Assembly: GCF_947258925.1 (NCBI RefSeq)
Contig: NZ_CAMYKG010000006.1
Location: 1-64,000, forward strand
From: an uncultured Eudoraea sp.
GTDB lineage: Bacteria > Bacteroidota > Bacteroidia > Flavobacteriales > Flavobacteriaceae
Direction of reading: 5' to 3'
Length of the DNA: 64,000 bases
Shown: in pieces, positions 18,501-27,376 of the stretch
Position numbering within the stretch: position 1 is the stretch's first letter
Layout: the number at the start of each line of letters is the position of its first letter
Translations under genes and position numbers: made by a program
The notes under the pieces: model-generated
Databases searched by the model: none
Told to the model about the DNA's origin: nothing
What the model saw: only the letters and a program-made list of their open reading frames with translations

Positions 18501-19063
18501 ATTGCATCAATCTTGGAAATTTCATGTGAAGTCCTAAAACCATCGAATACGTTTAAAAAAGGAATTCTTGTGTGTAAAGAAGCTACTTGTGATATTAATG
18601 CGAAGTCCATGGCTTCCTGCACTGATCCACCCATCAACATGGAAAAACCTGTTTGTCTTGTTGCCATAACATCTGAGTGATCACCAAATATAGAGAGTGC
18701 ATGCGTTGCGACTGTTCTAGCTGCCACATGAATCACGGAAGGCAATAATTCCCCGGCAATTTTATACATATTAGGAATCATCAGAAGCAAGCCCTGCGAA
18801 GCAGTAAAGGTTGTGGTTAGTGCACCCGCCTGTAAAGAACCATGTACAGCTCCCGCCGCACCGCCTTCACTCTGCATTTCAACTATCCGGGGTACATTCC
18901 CCCAAATATTTTCTTGCCCTTGAGAACTATAGACATCTACGTGCTCTCCCATCGGTGATGCGGGAGTTATGGGATAAATTGCACATACTTCATTGGTTTT
19001 ATGGGCTATCCTGGCAACTGCCTCATTAGCATCGCAAATCAGTTTTGGAAATTTTTTCTTCAT
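15533..19063 (-). CDS. nifJ: Pyruvate:ferredoxin (flavodoxin) oxidoreductase, single-chain
   Basis: 1176 residues, the normal size for homodimeric PFOR. Domain I starts with YPITPASPMGE, and the pyruvate-binding region follows. Two 4Fe-4S motifs are complete: CTQCNKCVAICP (about 690) and CTGCDLCVAVCP (about 748). The cysteines CSGCGE and ATGCSS hold the proximal cluster. The thiamine diphosphate site is GGDGWAYDIGFGG near 968, with VYSNTGGQTS. It converts pyruvate and CoA to acetyl-CoA and CO2, reducing ferredoxin. A ferredoxin gene lies 306 bases upstream on the same strand, and korAB-nuo is divergent beyond it. All cofactor ligands look intact. Confidence 0.97.
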   Translation of the reverse strand: MKKKFPKLICDANEAVARIAHKTNEVCAIYPITPASPMGEHVDVYSSQGQENIWGNVPRIVEMQSEGGAAGAVHGSLQAGALTTTFTASQGLLLMIPNMYKIAGELLPSVIHVAARTVATHALSIFGDHSDVMATRQTGFSMLMGGSVQEAMDFALISQVASLHTRIPFLNVFDGFRTSHEISKIDAIPDDIIKAMMPEDKIMEHKKRSLDPDHPVIRGTSQNPDVFFQAREASNPFYEKVPGVVQEVMDDFYKHTGRRYSLFYYLGHPEAERVIVIMGSGQGAVREAVEAMVNNDEKVGVVFVRLYRPFSVSHFIDSLPNSVKKIAVLDRTKEPGSTGEPLYQDVITSLAESDRNIAVVGGRYGLSSKEFTPQMVSGVFNELTKEKPKNHFTVGINDDISHTSLDSDADFKVRSTTINCMFYGLGSDGTVGANKNSIKIIGDTTDNYVQGYFVYDSKKAGAQTISHLRFGPEPIYSSYLIDKADFIASHQFNFIERYDMLADLKQGGTFLLNSPFSKDEIWDKLPKKMQKGIIEKEAKFYVVDATKVAHDANLGKRTNTVLQTCFFAISGILPKDEAIQKIKDAIVKSYTHKGDAVVQMNFNAVDKSLENLFQVDYPKEVSSEKGLLSAMTNAPDGFVKNVLEKILGGHGDELPVSAFPVDGTFPTGTTQYEKSGIANFIPIWDDEVLCTQCNKCVAICPHAAIRAKVVPNEVMENAPGSLKSVPAKGRPFTAETESYVLQVSPEDCTGCDLCVAVCPAESKEIENFKAINMRKKLDFDEVENANWDYFINMPDYDRTALQITNVKGSQFLEPLFEFSGACSGCGETPYIKMLTQLYGDSILIANATGCSSIYGGNLPTTPYKTNKEGRGPAWANSLFEDNAEFGFGMKLALTKKQEIAINLLKHLKNVVGAELTESILTNPEETEAQQSQKFTDLDKLQEILSKKKDNPDAVKLSQLTEYLRKKAVWILGGDGWAYDIGFGGVDHVLASGEDINIMVLDTEVYSNTGGQTSKATPLGASAKFSVSGKRTGKKSLALQAISYGNVYVAQVAMGAKDLQTLKAIEEAAAYPGPSLIVAYSHCGEHGYDLKDGATQQQKAVETGYWPLFRFDPSKPKGKKFRLDSKEPTAPLSDFMYNETRFTRVVKEDAELGAELLKQAQEEVETKWERLELFRNM

Positions 19064-19369
19064 GATGATATTATTAATACGAAAAAAGCATTCTTAGAAA
19101 AATATAAACCTAATACTCCACTGTCTATATTCCATCAAATGCAAGTTCTACACGTTTTACATTTCGGATAAAAATAGGACCATTATTACAGGCATACTAT
19201 GACAAATGTCAGTTAATATTGCGCTAAAAGTCATTTGGGATTTAGGGTTCTGCAGCTTTTTCAAAAAGCAGTAGTTGAATTATACGCACAGTCCGTACAC
19301 TACACAAAATAATGCACCCTAATGAATGCCATTAGGGTACATGATGGAAATTAAATTTGTTCTGGAAGC
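19064..19369. other. Intergenic region between nifJ and the ferredoxin gene
   Basis: 306 bases holding the nifJ promoter and the end of the ferredoxin transcription unit. GCTTTTT-C-AAAAAGC at 19255-19269 can fold into a tight hairpin upstream of nifJ. A stronger stem at 19316-19338 is listed separately as the ferredoxin terminator. No additional ORF or tRNA is seen. Confidence 0.45.
19316..19338 (-). terminator. Likely terminator of the ferredoxin gene
   Basis: ACCCTAATG (19316-19324) and CATTAGGGT (19330-19338) form a perfect 9-bp stem with a 5-base loop, 31 bases after the ferredoxin stop in minus-strand sense. The following GCATTATTTT is only moderately T-rich, so termination may be partial and let some transcripts continue into nifJ. 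Confidence 0.6.
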
Positions 19370-19720
19370 TTATTCGCCGTGCATCCAGACTTTCTTAGCC
19401 AATAGTTCTTCCTCTGTTTCAACGTGGTCCTCATCGGGCACGCAGCAATCTACCGGGCAAACAGAAGCGCATTGAGGTTCTTCGTGAAAGCCTTTACATT
19501 CTGTACATTTATCCGTAACTATAAAATAGAACTCGTCTGAAACAGGCTCGTTTTCTGCATCGGCATCAACTTCTTCTCCTGCAGGTGTGGTAACCATCCC
19601 GCTTAACGATGTTTCATCAGAATATGACCATTCCTGATCTGGTTCATAAATCGCGTTATTTGGACATTCGGATACGCATGCATCGCAATTAATGCATTCG
19701 TCTGTAATGATAATAGCCAT
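19370..19720 (-). CDS. 2[4Fe-4S] ferredoxin with a long acidic insert
   Basis: 116 residues. Cluster motif one is Cys9-x2-Cys12-x2-Cys15-x3-Cys19-Pro. Motif two is Cys72-x2-Cys75-x8-Cys84-x3-Cys88-Pro, the spaced form of Allochromatium-type low-potential ferredoxins, and is followed by an extra Cys92-Cys93 pair. About 50 mostly acidic residues separate the motifs, much more than the usual 18 or so. It is the obvious electron carrier for the PFOR encoded downstream and the KorAB/complex I encoded divergently, though which partners it uses is inference. Confidence 0.92.
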   Translation of the reverse strand: MAIIITDECINCDACVSECPNNAIYEPDQEWSYSDETSLSGMVTTPAGEEVDADAENEPVSDEFYFIVTDKCTECKGFHEEPQCASVCPVDCCVPDEDHVETEEELLAKKVWMHGE

Positions 19721-19793
19721 AATAATATGTTTTTGAAATAATTGTGCGTAAATTTAATGTACAACAAATAGCTATCTAATGATAAAAGTCATA

Positions 19794-19822
19794 TTTCTTT
19801 CTAAACGTCCAATTTATATTTG
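19794..19822 (+). promoter_or_regulatory. Candidate promoter of the korAB-nuo operon
   Basis: TATATTTG at 19815-19822 is an exact match to the flavobacterial -7 consensus TAnnTTTG. TTTC at 19794-19797 stands 17 bases upstream, one mismatch from the -33 TTTG. The box ends 64 bases before the korA start, leaving a leader of roughly 57 bases. Assigned by pattern only. Confidence 0.5.
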
Positions 19823-19886
19823 GCAGCGATACTTTCTATCAGATAGCATTTAAGTTAAAAATAAGCAAAAAATAAATAAGTAACAG

Positions 19887-21743
19887 ATGATTGCCGAAGA
19901 TACAAAACAAACGCAGGAAACACTTGAAGCTGTAATAGTAAGGTTTGTTGGTGATTCAGGAGACGGAATGCAATTAACCGGATCTCAATTTTCCGACACA
20001 TCTGCGATGTTTGGCAATGATATTGCCACATTCCCGAATTATCCTGCTGAGATTAGAGCTCCTCAAGGTAGCCTTTATGGCGTTTCGGGGTTTCAGGTTC
20101 ATATTGGAAGTGTTGAGATAAGTACCCCTGGGGAAAACGTAGACCTTTTAGTGGCCATGAATCCGGCCGGGTTAAAGACTAACTTACATGCCCTGAAGCC
20201 CGGACATTCTGTAATCGTGGATACTGATGCGTTCTCTAAAAAGAATTTGGAAAAGGCCCAGTACGAATCCAACCCACTGGAAGATGGAAGTCTGGAAAAC
20301 TATCAGGTGATAGAAGTAAGTATGACCTCGCTCACGAAAGAAGCTCTAAAAGAGGTTGAAGGACTGGACAATAAAAGTATTACAAGGAGTAAGAATATGT
20401 TTGCTCTGGGAATGGTATACTGGATGTACAATAGGTCCACGGATCATACTATTGATTTTTTCAATAAAAAATTTAAAGCTAAACCAGCATTAATTGAAGC
20501 TAACACCAAGGTATTAAATGCAGGTTTTTTCTTTGCGGAAACCCTTGAATTAATACCCAATTCCTATACCGTTGCCCCGGCTAAAATGGCAGCAGGAACT
20601 TATAGAATTGTGATGGGAAACACGGCTACTGCCTGGGGCTTTTTGGCAGCAGCTGAAAAATCCGGATTGGAACTATTTTTGGGTTCCTATCCCATTACTC
20701 CTGCTTCTGATATTCTACATGAATTGGTAAAACATAAACACTTTGGAGTTAAAGCCTTGCAAGCAGAGGATGAAATTGCCGGAATAACATCTGCAATTGG
20801 TGCTGCCTTTGCCGGGGATTTGGCCATAACTACGACCTCAGGACCCGGTTTAGCGTTAAAAGGAGAGGCCCTTGGTCTGGCGATGATACTGGAATTGCCC
20901 CTGGTAGTCGTTGATGTTCAAAGAGGAGGACCATCCACAGGTTTGCCTACTAAAACTGAACAGTCAGATTTACTGCAAGCTTTGTATGGCAGAAATGGGG
21001 AAAGTCCGGTTATTATTTTAGCAGCCAGTACGCCATCTAATTGCTTTAATTATGCCTATGAAGCTGCCAGGCTGGCAATTGAACATATGACGCCCGTAAT
21101 CCTTTTGACAGACGGCTATATTGCTAATGGTTCTGCTCCATGGAAAATACAATCGGTGTCCGACATGCCGGAAATAAAAACCAGGGTAATTAAAGAAGCT
21201 AAGGAAACATGGAATCCTTATGACAGGGATAGTGAATCTCTGGCACGCGACTGGGCAATTCCCGGAACATTGGGATTAGAGCACCGGGTTGGAGGCCTAG
21301 AAAAAGATAAAGTGACCGGACAGGTATCTTATGATCCTGAAAATCACGAACATATGACTAAAGTGAGGGCTGAGAAAGTTAAAAGAGTTGAAAATTATAT
21401 TCCAAAACTTAAAACAACGTTCGCCGATGAAGGTGATTTACTCGTAATAGGATGGGGCGGCACTTATGGTACCTTATATTCATCTGTAAAAGAACTTAAA
21501 CAGGAAGGGTATACTTCAATTGGACTTGCACACTTTAATTATATCAATCCTTTACCTAAAAACACTGAGGAGGTCTTGAAAAGATTTAAAAACATCATTG
21601 TTTGTGAATTAAATACAGGTCAATTTGCATCGGTATTAAGAATGAATTTTCATGGCATTGAGTTTTTGCAGTACAATAAGGTGCAAGGACTGCCATTTGG
21701 CAATACAGAACTTAAAGAACAATTTAAGAAAATATTGAAATAG
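19887..21743 (+). CDS. korA: 2-oxoglutarate:ferredoxin oxidoreductase, fused gamma-alpha subunit
   Basis: 618 residues. The N-terminal third is the gamma domain (VRFVGDSGDGMQLTGSQF, about 14-31), fused to the alpha (pyrimidine-binding) domain, which contains GSYPITPASDI near 267. This is the usual KorA organisation of Bacteroidota and Actinobacteria. With KorB it converts 2-oxoglutarate and CoA to succinyl-CoA and CO2, reducing ferredoxin, so it can replace the NAD-linked dehydrogenase of the TCA cycle. 2 bases separate it from korB. It is the first gene of a very long operon that runs into nuoA. Confidence 0.95.
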   Translation: MIAEDTKQTQETLEAVIVRFVGDSGDGMQLTGSQFSDTSAMFGNDIATFPNYPAEIRAPQGSLYGVSGFQVHIGSVEISTPGENVDLLVAMNPAGLKTNLHALKPGHSVIVDTDAFSKKNLEKAQYESNPLEDGSLENYQVIEVSMTSLTKEALKEVEGLDNKSITRSKNMFALGMVYWMYNRSTDHTIDFFNKKFKAKPALIEANTKVLNAGFFFAETLELIPNSYTVAPAKMAAGTYRIVMGNTATAWGFLAAAEKSGLELFLGSYPITPASDILHELVKHKHFGVKALQAEDEIAGITSAIGAAFAGDLAITTTSGPGLALKGEALGLAMILELPLVVVDVQRGGPSTGLPTKTEQSDLLQALYGRNGESPVIILAASTPSNCFNYAYEAARLAIEHMTPVILLTDGYIANGSAPWKIQSVSDMPEIKTRVIKEAKETWNPYDRDSESLARDWAIPGTLGLEHRVGGLEKDKVTGQVSYDPENHEHMTKVRAEKVKRVENYIPKLKTTFADEGDLLVIGWGGTYGTLYSSVKELKQEGYTSIGLAHFNYINPLPKNTEEVLKRFKNIIVCELNTGQFASVLRMNFHGIEFLQYNKVQGLPFGNTELKEQFKKILK

Positions 21744-21745
21744 AA

Positions 21746-22759
21746 ATGGAGACAACAGCAACACCAAAATATACTTTTAAAGATTTTGCCAGTGACCAGG
21801 AAGTCAGGTGGTGCCCGGGCTGTGATGATTATGTCATTCTGCGTTCAATGCAAAAGGCACTCCCCGAAATGGGGCTCAAAAAGGAAGATGTAGTATTTAT
21901 TTCTGGTATAGGATGCTCTTCCCGTTTTCCTTATTATATGGACACCTATGGTATGCACAGTATTCACGGCAGAGCCCCTGCAATTGCTTCCGGGGTTAAA
22001 CTGGCCAACCCTGATCTAAGCGTATGGGTAATTACAGGTGATGGCGATTCCATGGCTATTGGAGGTAATCATTTTATTCATGTTCTACGCCGAAACCTGG
22101 ATTTAAATATTGTCCTCTTTAACAATGAAATTTATGGTTTAACCAAAGGACAATTCTCTCCAACTTCCCTGGTTGGACAAAAAACGAAATCTTCTCCATA
22201 TGGAAATACGCAACCTCCCTTTTTACCCGGGGAATTAGCTATTGGGTCAAAAGCCCGTTTTTTCGCCAGAATTGGAGGGAATACGCCTAAAGAAATGACG
22301 GACATTTTTATAAAATCGGAAAAATTCAAAGGGACTTCCTTAATTGAAGTCCTTCAAAATTGTCCTATTTTCAATGATGGATGTTTTGCGAAATACACAG
22401 ATAAGGCCGTACGTGAAGACAAACAATGCTTTGTTGAACACGGAAAACCAATGATATTTGGTAAAGAAAGAAATAAAGGCTTGGTTTTAAAAGGCTTAAA
22501 ACTAGAGGTAGTTACCCTGGGAGAAAACGGCGTTACCGAGCAGGATCTTTTGGTCCATGATGCCGAAGAACAGGATCCCACTTTGCACCAAATGCTGGTA
22601 AGGTCTGAGTATCCTCTGATAACCGGTATTATAAGAAGTTTTCCGGATGTTACCTTTGAAGAACGCGTTGATGAGTTGACAGCTGCAGTTAAAGCTGATT
22701 CCACTTTTTCAAAAACGGATGATTTGTTTTTCTCCGGGGAAACCTATGAAGTTAAATAA
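21746..22759 (+). CDS. korB: 2-oxoglutarate:ferredoxin oxidoreductase, beta subunit
   Basis: 337 residues. The N-terminal WCPGCDD holds the first two cluster cysteines, with GIGCSSR and a later cysteine completing the single 4Fe-4S site. Thiamine diphosphate binds at GDGDSMAIGGNH, followed by NNEIYGLTKGQ. Length and motifs are complete. Only 13 bases separate its stop from nuoA, so ferredoxin reduction and complex I are very likely encoded on one transcript. Confidence 0.95.
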   Translation: METTATPKYTFKDFASDQEVRWCPGCDDYVILRSMQKALPEMGLKKEDVVFISGIGCSSRFPYYMDTYGMHSIHGRAPAIASGVKLANPDLSVWVITGDGDSMAIGGNHFIHVLRRNLDLNIVLFNNEIYGLTKGQFSPTSLVGQKTKSSPYGNTQPPFLPGELAIGSKARFFARIGGNTPKEMTDIFIKSEKFKGTSLIEVLQNCPIFNDGCFAKYTDKAVREDKQCFVEHGKPMIFGKERNKGLVLKGLKLEVVTLGENGVTEQDLLVHDAEEQDPTLHQMLVRSEYPLITGIIRSFPDVTFEERVDELTAAVKADSTFSKTDDLFFSGETYEVK

Positions 22760-22772
22760 GATAATCTAGCGT

Positions 22773-23123
22773 ATGGGGTCAGAAGCCATTATTGTATTTT
22801 TTCTCGCTGGAATTGTCCTGGTTGCCGGGGCGAATTTTCTATCCAATCTAATTTCACATAAGTCGGACAACCCTCAAAAACGAGAACCTTATGAGAGTGG
22901 GATGACCACCATTGGACCAACGTGGGTTCAGTTTAAAGTTGGTTACTATTTATTCGCAATCCTATTTTTAATTTTTGATGTGGAAGTTGCTTTTTTGGTT
23001 CCATGGGCCGTAGTGTTCAAAGGAATTGGAGCTGTTGCCTTTATTGAAATATTCATCTTCCTTGTTATTTTAGGTTTAGGCCTGTTATATGCATGGAAAA
23101 AAGGAGCATTAAGATGGGAATAG
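22773..23123 (+). CDS. nuoA: Complex I subunit A
   Basis: 116 residues, three membrane helices, with the characteristic PYESG region (KREPYESGM, about 38-46) and the motif [12 protein letters not shown] near 68-79. It is a membrane-arm subunit next to the quinone site. Its 3' end overlaps nuoB by 10 bases. It opens the nuoABCDHIJKLMN set, which lacks E, F and G. Confidence 0.95.
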   Translation: MGSEAIIVFFLAGIVLVAGANFLSNLISHKSDNPQKREPYESGMTTIGPTWVQFKVGYYLFAILFLIFDVEVAFLVPWAVVFKGIGAVAFIEIFIFLVILGLGLLYAWKKGALRWE

Positions 23124-23695
23124 ATAAAAAAAATGAAGCTATGGGTCAACCAGGTAAAGTTCCTGAAGACTTTCCGGGAAAAGTAATCCCGGCAGGTAAC
23201 GGTGCTAATGTAATTGTTACCTCATTAGATAAAATAATTAATTGGGGAAGATCTAATTCCCTTTGGTCTCTATATTTTGGAACAAGTTGTTGCGCTATTG
23301 AAATGATGCAGACGGGTGCAGCACGGCATGATTACTCCAGGTTTGGTTTCGAAGTTGCCAGACCTTCCCCTAGGCAAGCAGATTTAATAATAATTGCGGG
23401 TACAATCGTCAATAAAATGGCCCCAGTACTTAGGCGGTTATACGATCAAATGGCCGAACCAAGATATGTAATTGCAATGGGAGCCTGTGCAATTTCCGGA
23501 GGTCCCTTTTTTTATAATACGTATTCAGTAGTTAAAGGGGCAGACCACGTAATACCTGTTGATGTCTATGTGCCTGGTTGTCCGCCCAGGCCAGAAGCAT
23601 TATTAGAAGGTATGTTGATGCTTCAGGATAAAATAAGGACGGAAAACATGAAACATAAAAAGAATCCTATTGAAGGGTTTGATGAAGGTTTATAA
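23114..23695 (+). CDS. nuoB: Complex I subunit B (N2 cluster)
   Basis: I start the gene at the ATG at 23114 because AAGGAG at 23101-23106 sits 7 bases before it; an upstream in-frame ATG at 23093 lies deeper inside nuoA and lacks such a site. The 193-residue product has the N2 cluster cysteines: the GTSCCAIE pair, the cysteine of GACAISGG, and [14 protein letters not shown]. It transfers electrons to quinone at the hinge of the peripheral and membrane arms. It overlaps nuoA by 10 bases, a sign of coupled translation. Confidence 0.95.
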   Translation: MGIDKKNEAMGQPGKVPEDFPGKVIPAGNGANVIVTSLDKIINWGRSNSLWSLYFGTSCCAIEMMQTGAARHDYSRFGFEVARPSPRQADLIIIAGTIVNKMAPVLRRLYDQMAEPRYVIAMGACAISGGPFFYNTYSVVKGADHVIPVDVYVPGCPPRPEALLEGMLMLQDKIRTENMKHKKNPIEGFDEGL

Positions 23696-23704
23696 ACAAA
23701 ATAG

Positions 23705-24166
23705 ATGACTAACCAAAGTTTACAGGAATTAATAGGCAGTTGGAGCCCAAATCTAGAATTTAATGAAGAAGGCTCCCAATATCTGAATGTCTCTGTTCCC
23801 CCGGAAGAATTGCATGCCATTATGTTGAACCTAAAACAGAATGAACAAACCAGCCTTGATTATTTATTTTGTTTGAGTGGTGTGGATTGGGGAGAAGAAT
23901 TAGGTGTTGTATATCATTTGGAATCCACGGAATTCAGACACAGTCTTGTTGTAAAAACACAAACTTCAGATAGAGAAAATCCAATTTTAGACTCGGTCTA
24001 TGATATTTGGGCCACAGCTGAATTTCATGAGCGAGAAGTATTTGATTTTTTCGGGATTAGGTTTTCAAATCACCCTAATCTTAAACGCCTCTTCTTGACG
24101 GACGAATGGGAAGGATTCCCATTGCGGAAAGATTATGAAGACAACATAAATATGATTATCAAATAA
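23705..24166 (+). CDS. nuoC: Complex I subunit C (30 kDa)
   Basis: 153 residues, short but complete, with the family signature region ATAEFHEREVFDFFGIRFSN (about 101-120) and LFLTDEWEGFPLRKDY at the C-terminus. It is a separate gene rather than a nuoCD fusion. The protein is a structural part of the quinone-reducing module with NuoB, NuoD and NuoI. It lies 9 bases after nuoB and 6 before nuoD. Confidence 0.93.
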   Translation: MTNQSLQELIGSWSPNLEFNEEGSQYLNVSVPPEELHAIMLNLKQNEQTSLDYLFCLSGVDWGEELGVVYHLESTEFRHSLVVKTQTSDRENPILDSVYDIWATAEFHEREVFDFFGIRFSNHPNLKRLFLTDEWEGFPLRKDYEDNINMIIK

Positions 24167-24172
24167 TCGGCT

Positions 24173-25294
24173 ATGGAGACAACCACCCTTAATAGTAACT
24201 TTAAATCTGAAGAATACTTCATAAACATGGGGCCACAACACCCTGCAACACATGGAGTACTGCGACTATTGCTTACCATAGATGGGGAAATCATAAAGAA
24301 AGTAGAACCAGATCTTGGTTACATCCATCGCTCAATTGAAAAGATGTGTGAAAGGGATAGTTACCAGCAAATAGTTCATCTTACGGATAGAATGGATTAC
24401 TTGTCGGCTAACATAAATAATGAAGCAGTTTGTCTTACAGTGGAAAACGCTTTGCAGCTGGAAATACCGGATCGGGTAAAAGTAATTAGAACAATCATTG
24501 GAGAACTTACCAGAATATCTTCACATTGCTTATGGTGGGGTGTTATGGGTATGGATGTAGGAGCCTTAACCACCTATTTTTATGGATTCAGGGACCGTGA
24601 ACTTCTCAATGATATTTTTGAAGAAACTTGCGGTGCCCGTCTAACGATGAATTACAATGTGCCCGGCGGACTGATGTTTGATATCCACCCTAATTTTGTA
24701 AAGCGGGTAAAAGACTTTATAGCGCATTTTAAAACCAAACTGCCGGAATATGACCGACTTCTGACAGACAATATTATTTTTCAAAAAAGAACCAAAGGGG
24801 TAGGAATTCTGAGCAAAGAGGATGCCATATCCTTTGGAGCATCAGGTCCCGTTGGGAGGGCTTCAGGCTATTCCTGTGATGTAAGGAAACACCATCCCTA
24901 TAGTGCCCTGGATAAGGTAACATTTAATGAAGCCTTGAAAACCGAAGGGGATACCTTTGCGCGTTATTCGGTAAGAATTCAGGAAATGTGGGAATCCCTT
25001 TCCATTGTTGAACAATTAATTGACAACATTCCTGAAGGAGAACACAGAGTTACCACAAAAGCTGTAATAAAATTACCAAAGGGAGAATTTTACCAAAAAG
25101 TGGAAACAGCCAGAGGTGAATTAGGGGTCTATATAATAAGTACAGGTACGAAAAGTCCTTATCGACTTAAATTCAGATCTCCCGGATTTTCAAACCTGTC
25201 TTTACTGAACCATATTGCCGTGGGTGGTAAAATAGGTGACCTGGTTGCGACAATGGCAACATTAGATCTGGTAATACCGGATATAGATCGATAA
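24173..25294 (+). CDS. nuoD: Complex I subunit D (49 kDa)
   Basis: 373 residues, slightly shorter than the common 400 or so but complete, starting just before the invariant MGPQHPATHGVLRL. Further landmarks are DLGYIHRSIEKM, the RISSHCLWWG region, GASGPVGRASG and the C-terminal DLVIPDIDR, which matches the conserved end of the family. Together with NuoB it forms the quinone pocket. Residue conservation across the NiFe-hydrogenase-like fold looks normal. Confidence 0.95.
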   Translation: METTTLNSNFKSEEYFINMGPQHPATHGVLRLLLTIDGEIIKKVEPDLGYIHRSIEKMCERDSYQQIVHLTDRMDYLSANINNEAVCLTVENALQLEIPDRVKVIRTIIGELTRISSHCLWWGVMGMDVGALTTYFYGFRDRELLNDIFEETCGARLTMNYNVPGGLMFDIHPNFVKRVKDFIAHFKTKLPEYDRLLTDNIIFQKRTKGVGILSKEDAISFGASGPVGRASGYSCDVRKHHPYSALDKVTFNEALKTEGDTFARYSVRIQEMWESLSIVEQLIDNIPEGEHRVTTKAVIKLPKGEFYQKVETARGELGVYIISTGTKSPYRLKFRSPGFSNLSLLNHIAVGGKIGDLVATMATLDLVIPDIDR

Positions 25295-25303
25295 AAGAGG
25301 ATT

Positions 25304-26368
25304 ATGAATAGTGCACTAAGTATCACAAAAAATATTCACGACTGGCTCTACGAAATTATGCCCGAGGGAGTAGCCAATATTGTGGAGATGGTATTGATAG
25401 CCCTTGTCTATCTGGGGATCTTTGCAATAGCCGGATTATTTCTCGTATTACTGGAAAGGAGAGTTGCCGCGTGGTTTCAACTAAGGATTGGTCCAAACAG
25501 AGTAGGATTTAAAGGCCTGTTACAAACAATGGCCGACGCTATTAAACTTCTTTCCAAAGAATTAACTGGGACTGAAAAAGCAGATAAATTGCTCTACAAT
25601 TTAGCTCCCTATTTTGTTATTATTTCTTCTTTAATGGCCTTGAGTGTCTTTCCTTTTACAAGGGAATTCCAGGCTTTTGATATCAATATCGGTATCTTTT
25701 TCCTAATTGCTATTTCCTCAATAGGCGTCATAGGAATATTGTTAGGCGGATGGAGTAGCAATAATAAGTTTGCGATGATCGGGGCAATGCGGAGTGGAGT
25801 TCAAACTATCAGTTATGAACTATCTATAGGTTTATCACTGCTTACCATGGTAATAATAACAGGCAGTTTACAACTTTCAGAAATTGTTGAGGTACAAAAA
25901 TCGGGTTGGTTAATTGTACAGGGCCATATTCCGGCCGTTATAGCCTTTATGATTTATATGATTGCGGGTACTGCTGAAACTAATAGGGCTCCATTTGATA
26001 TGGTTGAAGCCGAATCTGAACTTGGAGCTGGTTTTCACACGGAATATTCAGGAATGAAGTTTGCCTATTTCTTTTTAGCAGAATTCATTAATATGTTCAT
26101 TATTGCTGCAATTGCCACTACTGTGTTTTTTGGTGCCTGGTTGTCTCCATTTGGAATAACAGAATCCATTCCCGTTTTAGGCGTATTCTGGTTTTTACTT
26201 AAAACCCTTATCCTGGTTTTTTTAATGATGTGGTTTCGCTGGACGTTCCCCAGGTTAAGAGTAGATCAACTACTTACTCTGGAATGGAAATATTTATTAC
26301 CCATAAACCTTGTAAATATTGTAATAATGGCCTTACTGGTTTGGCACAATTTAACAATTAGTTTTTAA
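25304..26368 (+). CDS. nuoH: Complex I subunit H
   Basis: 354 residues, about eight membrane helices. Conserved landmarks are ERRVAAWFQLRIGPNRVG (about 51-68), LLSKE, and ETNRAPFDMVEAESELGAGF, a cytoplasmic loop bearing the glutamates that couple quinone chemistry to proton pumping. Sequence and length are typical. It sits between nuoD and nuoI, replacing the E-F-G stretch found between D and H in NADH-type operons. Confidence 0.95.
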   Translation: MNSALSITKNIHDWLYEIMPEGVANIVEMVLIALVYLGIFAIAGLFLVLLERRVAAWFQLRIGPNRVGFKGLLQTMADAIKLLSKELTGTEKADKLLYNLAPYFVIISSLMALSVFPFTREFQAFDINIGIFFLIAISSIGVIGILLGGWSSNNKFAMIGAMRSGVQTISYELSIGLSLLTMVIITGSLQLSEIVEVQKSGWLIVQGHIPAVIAFMIYMIAGTAETNRAPFDMVEAESELGAGFHTEYSGMKFAYFFLAEFINMFIIAAIATTVFFGAWLSPFGITESIPVLGVFWFLLKTLILVFLMMWFRWTFPRLRVDQLLTLEWKYLLPINLVNIVIMALLVWHNLTISF

Positions 26369-26372
26369 GATT

Positions 26373-26849
26373 ATGAGCTACTTTTCAGATATCTATAATG
26401 GCATAAAAACCTTACTTACCGGCATGAGTGTTACCGGGAAGTATTTCTTAACATCGAGGAAAGGTGCTATTACCCAACAATATCCGGATAACAGGGAAAC
26501 GCTTAAAATGTTTGATCGTTTTCGCGGTGAGGTGATAATGCCACATGATGAAAATAATGAACATCGATGTACAGGGTGTCAAAAATGTGAAATAGCCTGC
26601 CCTAATGGAACCATCGAAATCATTTGGGATAGAGGTATAGATGAGAATACCGGTAAAAAGAAAAAGAAAATCGATCAGTTTGTATATCATTTGAGCATGT
26701 GTACCATGTGTGGTCTATGCATAGATGTCTGCCCTACCGATGCTATAGAATGGGGTCAGAATTTTGAAAATTCGGTATACGACCGAACAGCTTTAACAAG
26801 AGTTTTAAACAATCCGGGATCGAAGTTACAGGCCGGTGTAGAAGATTAA
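26373..26849 (+). CDS. nuoI: Complex I subunit I, two 4Fe-4S clusters
   Basis: 158 residues. Two clusters are encoded by Cys66-x2-Cys69-x2-Cys72-x3-Cys76-Pro and Cys110-x2-Cys113-x2-Cys116-x3-Cys120-Pro. In the absence of NuoEFG these clusters (N6a/N6b) would be the entry point for electrons, so this is the likely ferredoxin docking subunit. A basic stretch between the motifs (KKKKKI, near 91) could attract the acidic ferredoxin encoded at 19370-19720. That docking idea is inference. Confidence 0.95.
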   Translation: MSYFSDIYNGIKTLLTGMSVTGKYFLTSRKGAITQQYPDNRETLKMFDRFRGEVIMPHDENNEHRCTGCQKCEIACPNGTIEIIWDRGIDENTGKKKKKIDQFVYHLSMCTMCGLCIDVCPTDAIEWGQNFENSVYDRTALTRVLNNPGSKLQAGVED

Positions 26850-26851
26850 AT

Positions 26852-27376
26852 ATGGAAAGAATTATTTTTTATTGTCTGGCAGCAGTCATAATTGTATTTG
26901 CGATTGCTTCCGTTACGAGCCGAAAAATGCTTCGATCTGTAATTTACCTTTCCTTTGTCCTGATCAGTATAGCAGGAATTTTCTTTTTAATAGATTATAA
27001 TTTTCTGGCCGCAATTCAGCTAACAGTATATGCTGGTGGAATTGTTGTCCTGATTATTTTTTCTGTACTCCTGGTTCATCACATCGAAATGGAGTTGGAA
27101 ATGGCCAAAACATCTCAAAAAATTTTGACTGCCATAGGATGTTTAACTGGTTTGAGTGTTTTCTTAACAGCCATATATTCCTTTGAGTTTAATGAGATAA
27201 ACAATTCTCTCACGACCACAACAGAAGACATTGGTACCGGATTATTAAGCTACAAAGCAGGCGGATTTATATTGCCATTCGAAGTAATTAGTGTGCTTTT
27301 GTTGGCAGCAATGATTGGAGCAATAGTAATTGCCAAAGGGAAAAAATTAACCGAGAAAAATAATGATCCACAATGA
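26852..27376 (+). CDS. nuoJ: Complex I subunit J
   Basis: 174 residues with five hydrophobic segments. The conserved third-helix region is LTVYAGGIVVLIIF (about 58-71), part of the conformational coupling element of complex I. It overlaps nuoK by 4 bases (ATGA). Confidence 0.93.
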   Translation: MERIIFYCLAAVIIVFAIASVTSRKMLRSVIYLSFVLISIAGIFFLIDYNFLAAIQLTVYAGGIVVLIIFSVLLVHHIEMELEMAKTSQKILTAIGCLTGLSVFLTAIYSFEFNEINNSLTTTTEDIGTGLLSYKAGGFILPFEVISVLLLAAMIGAIVIAKGKKLTEKNNDPQ

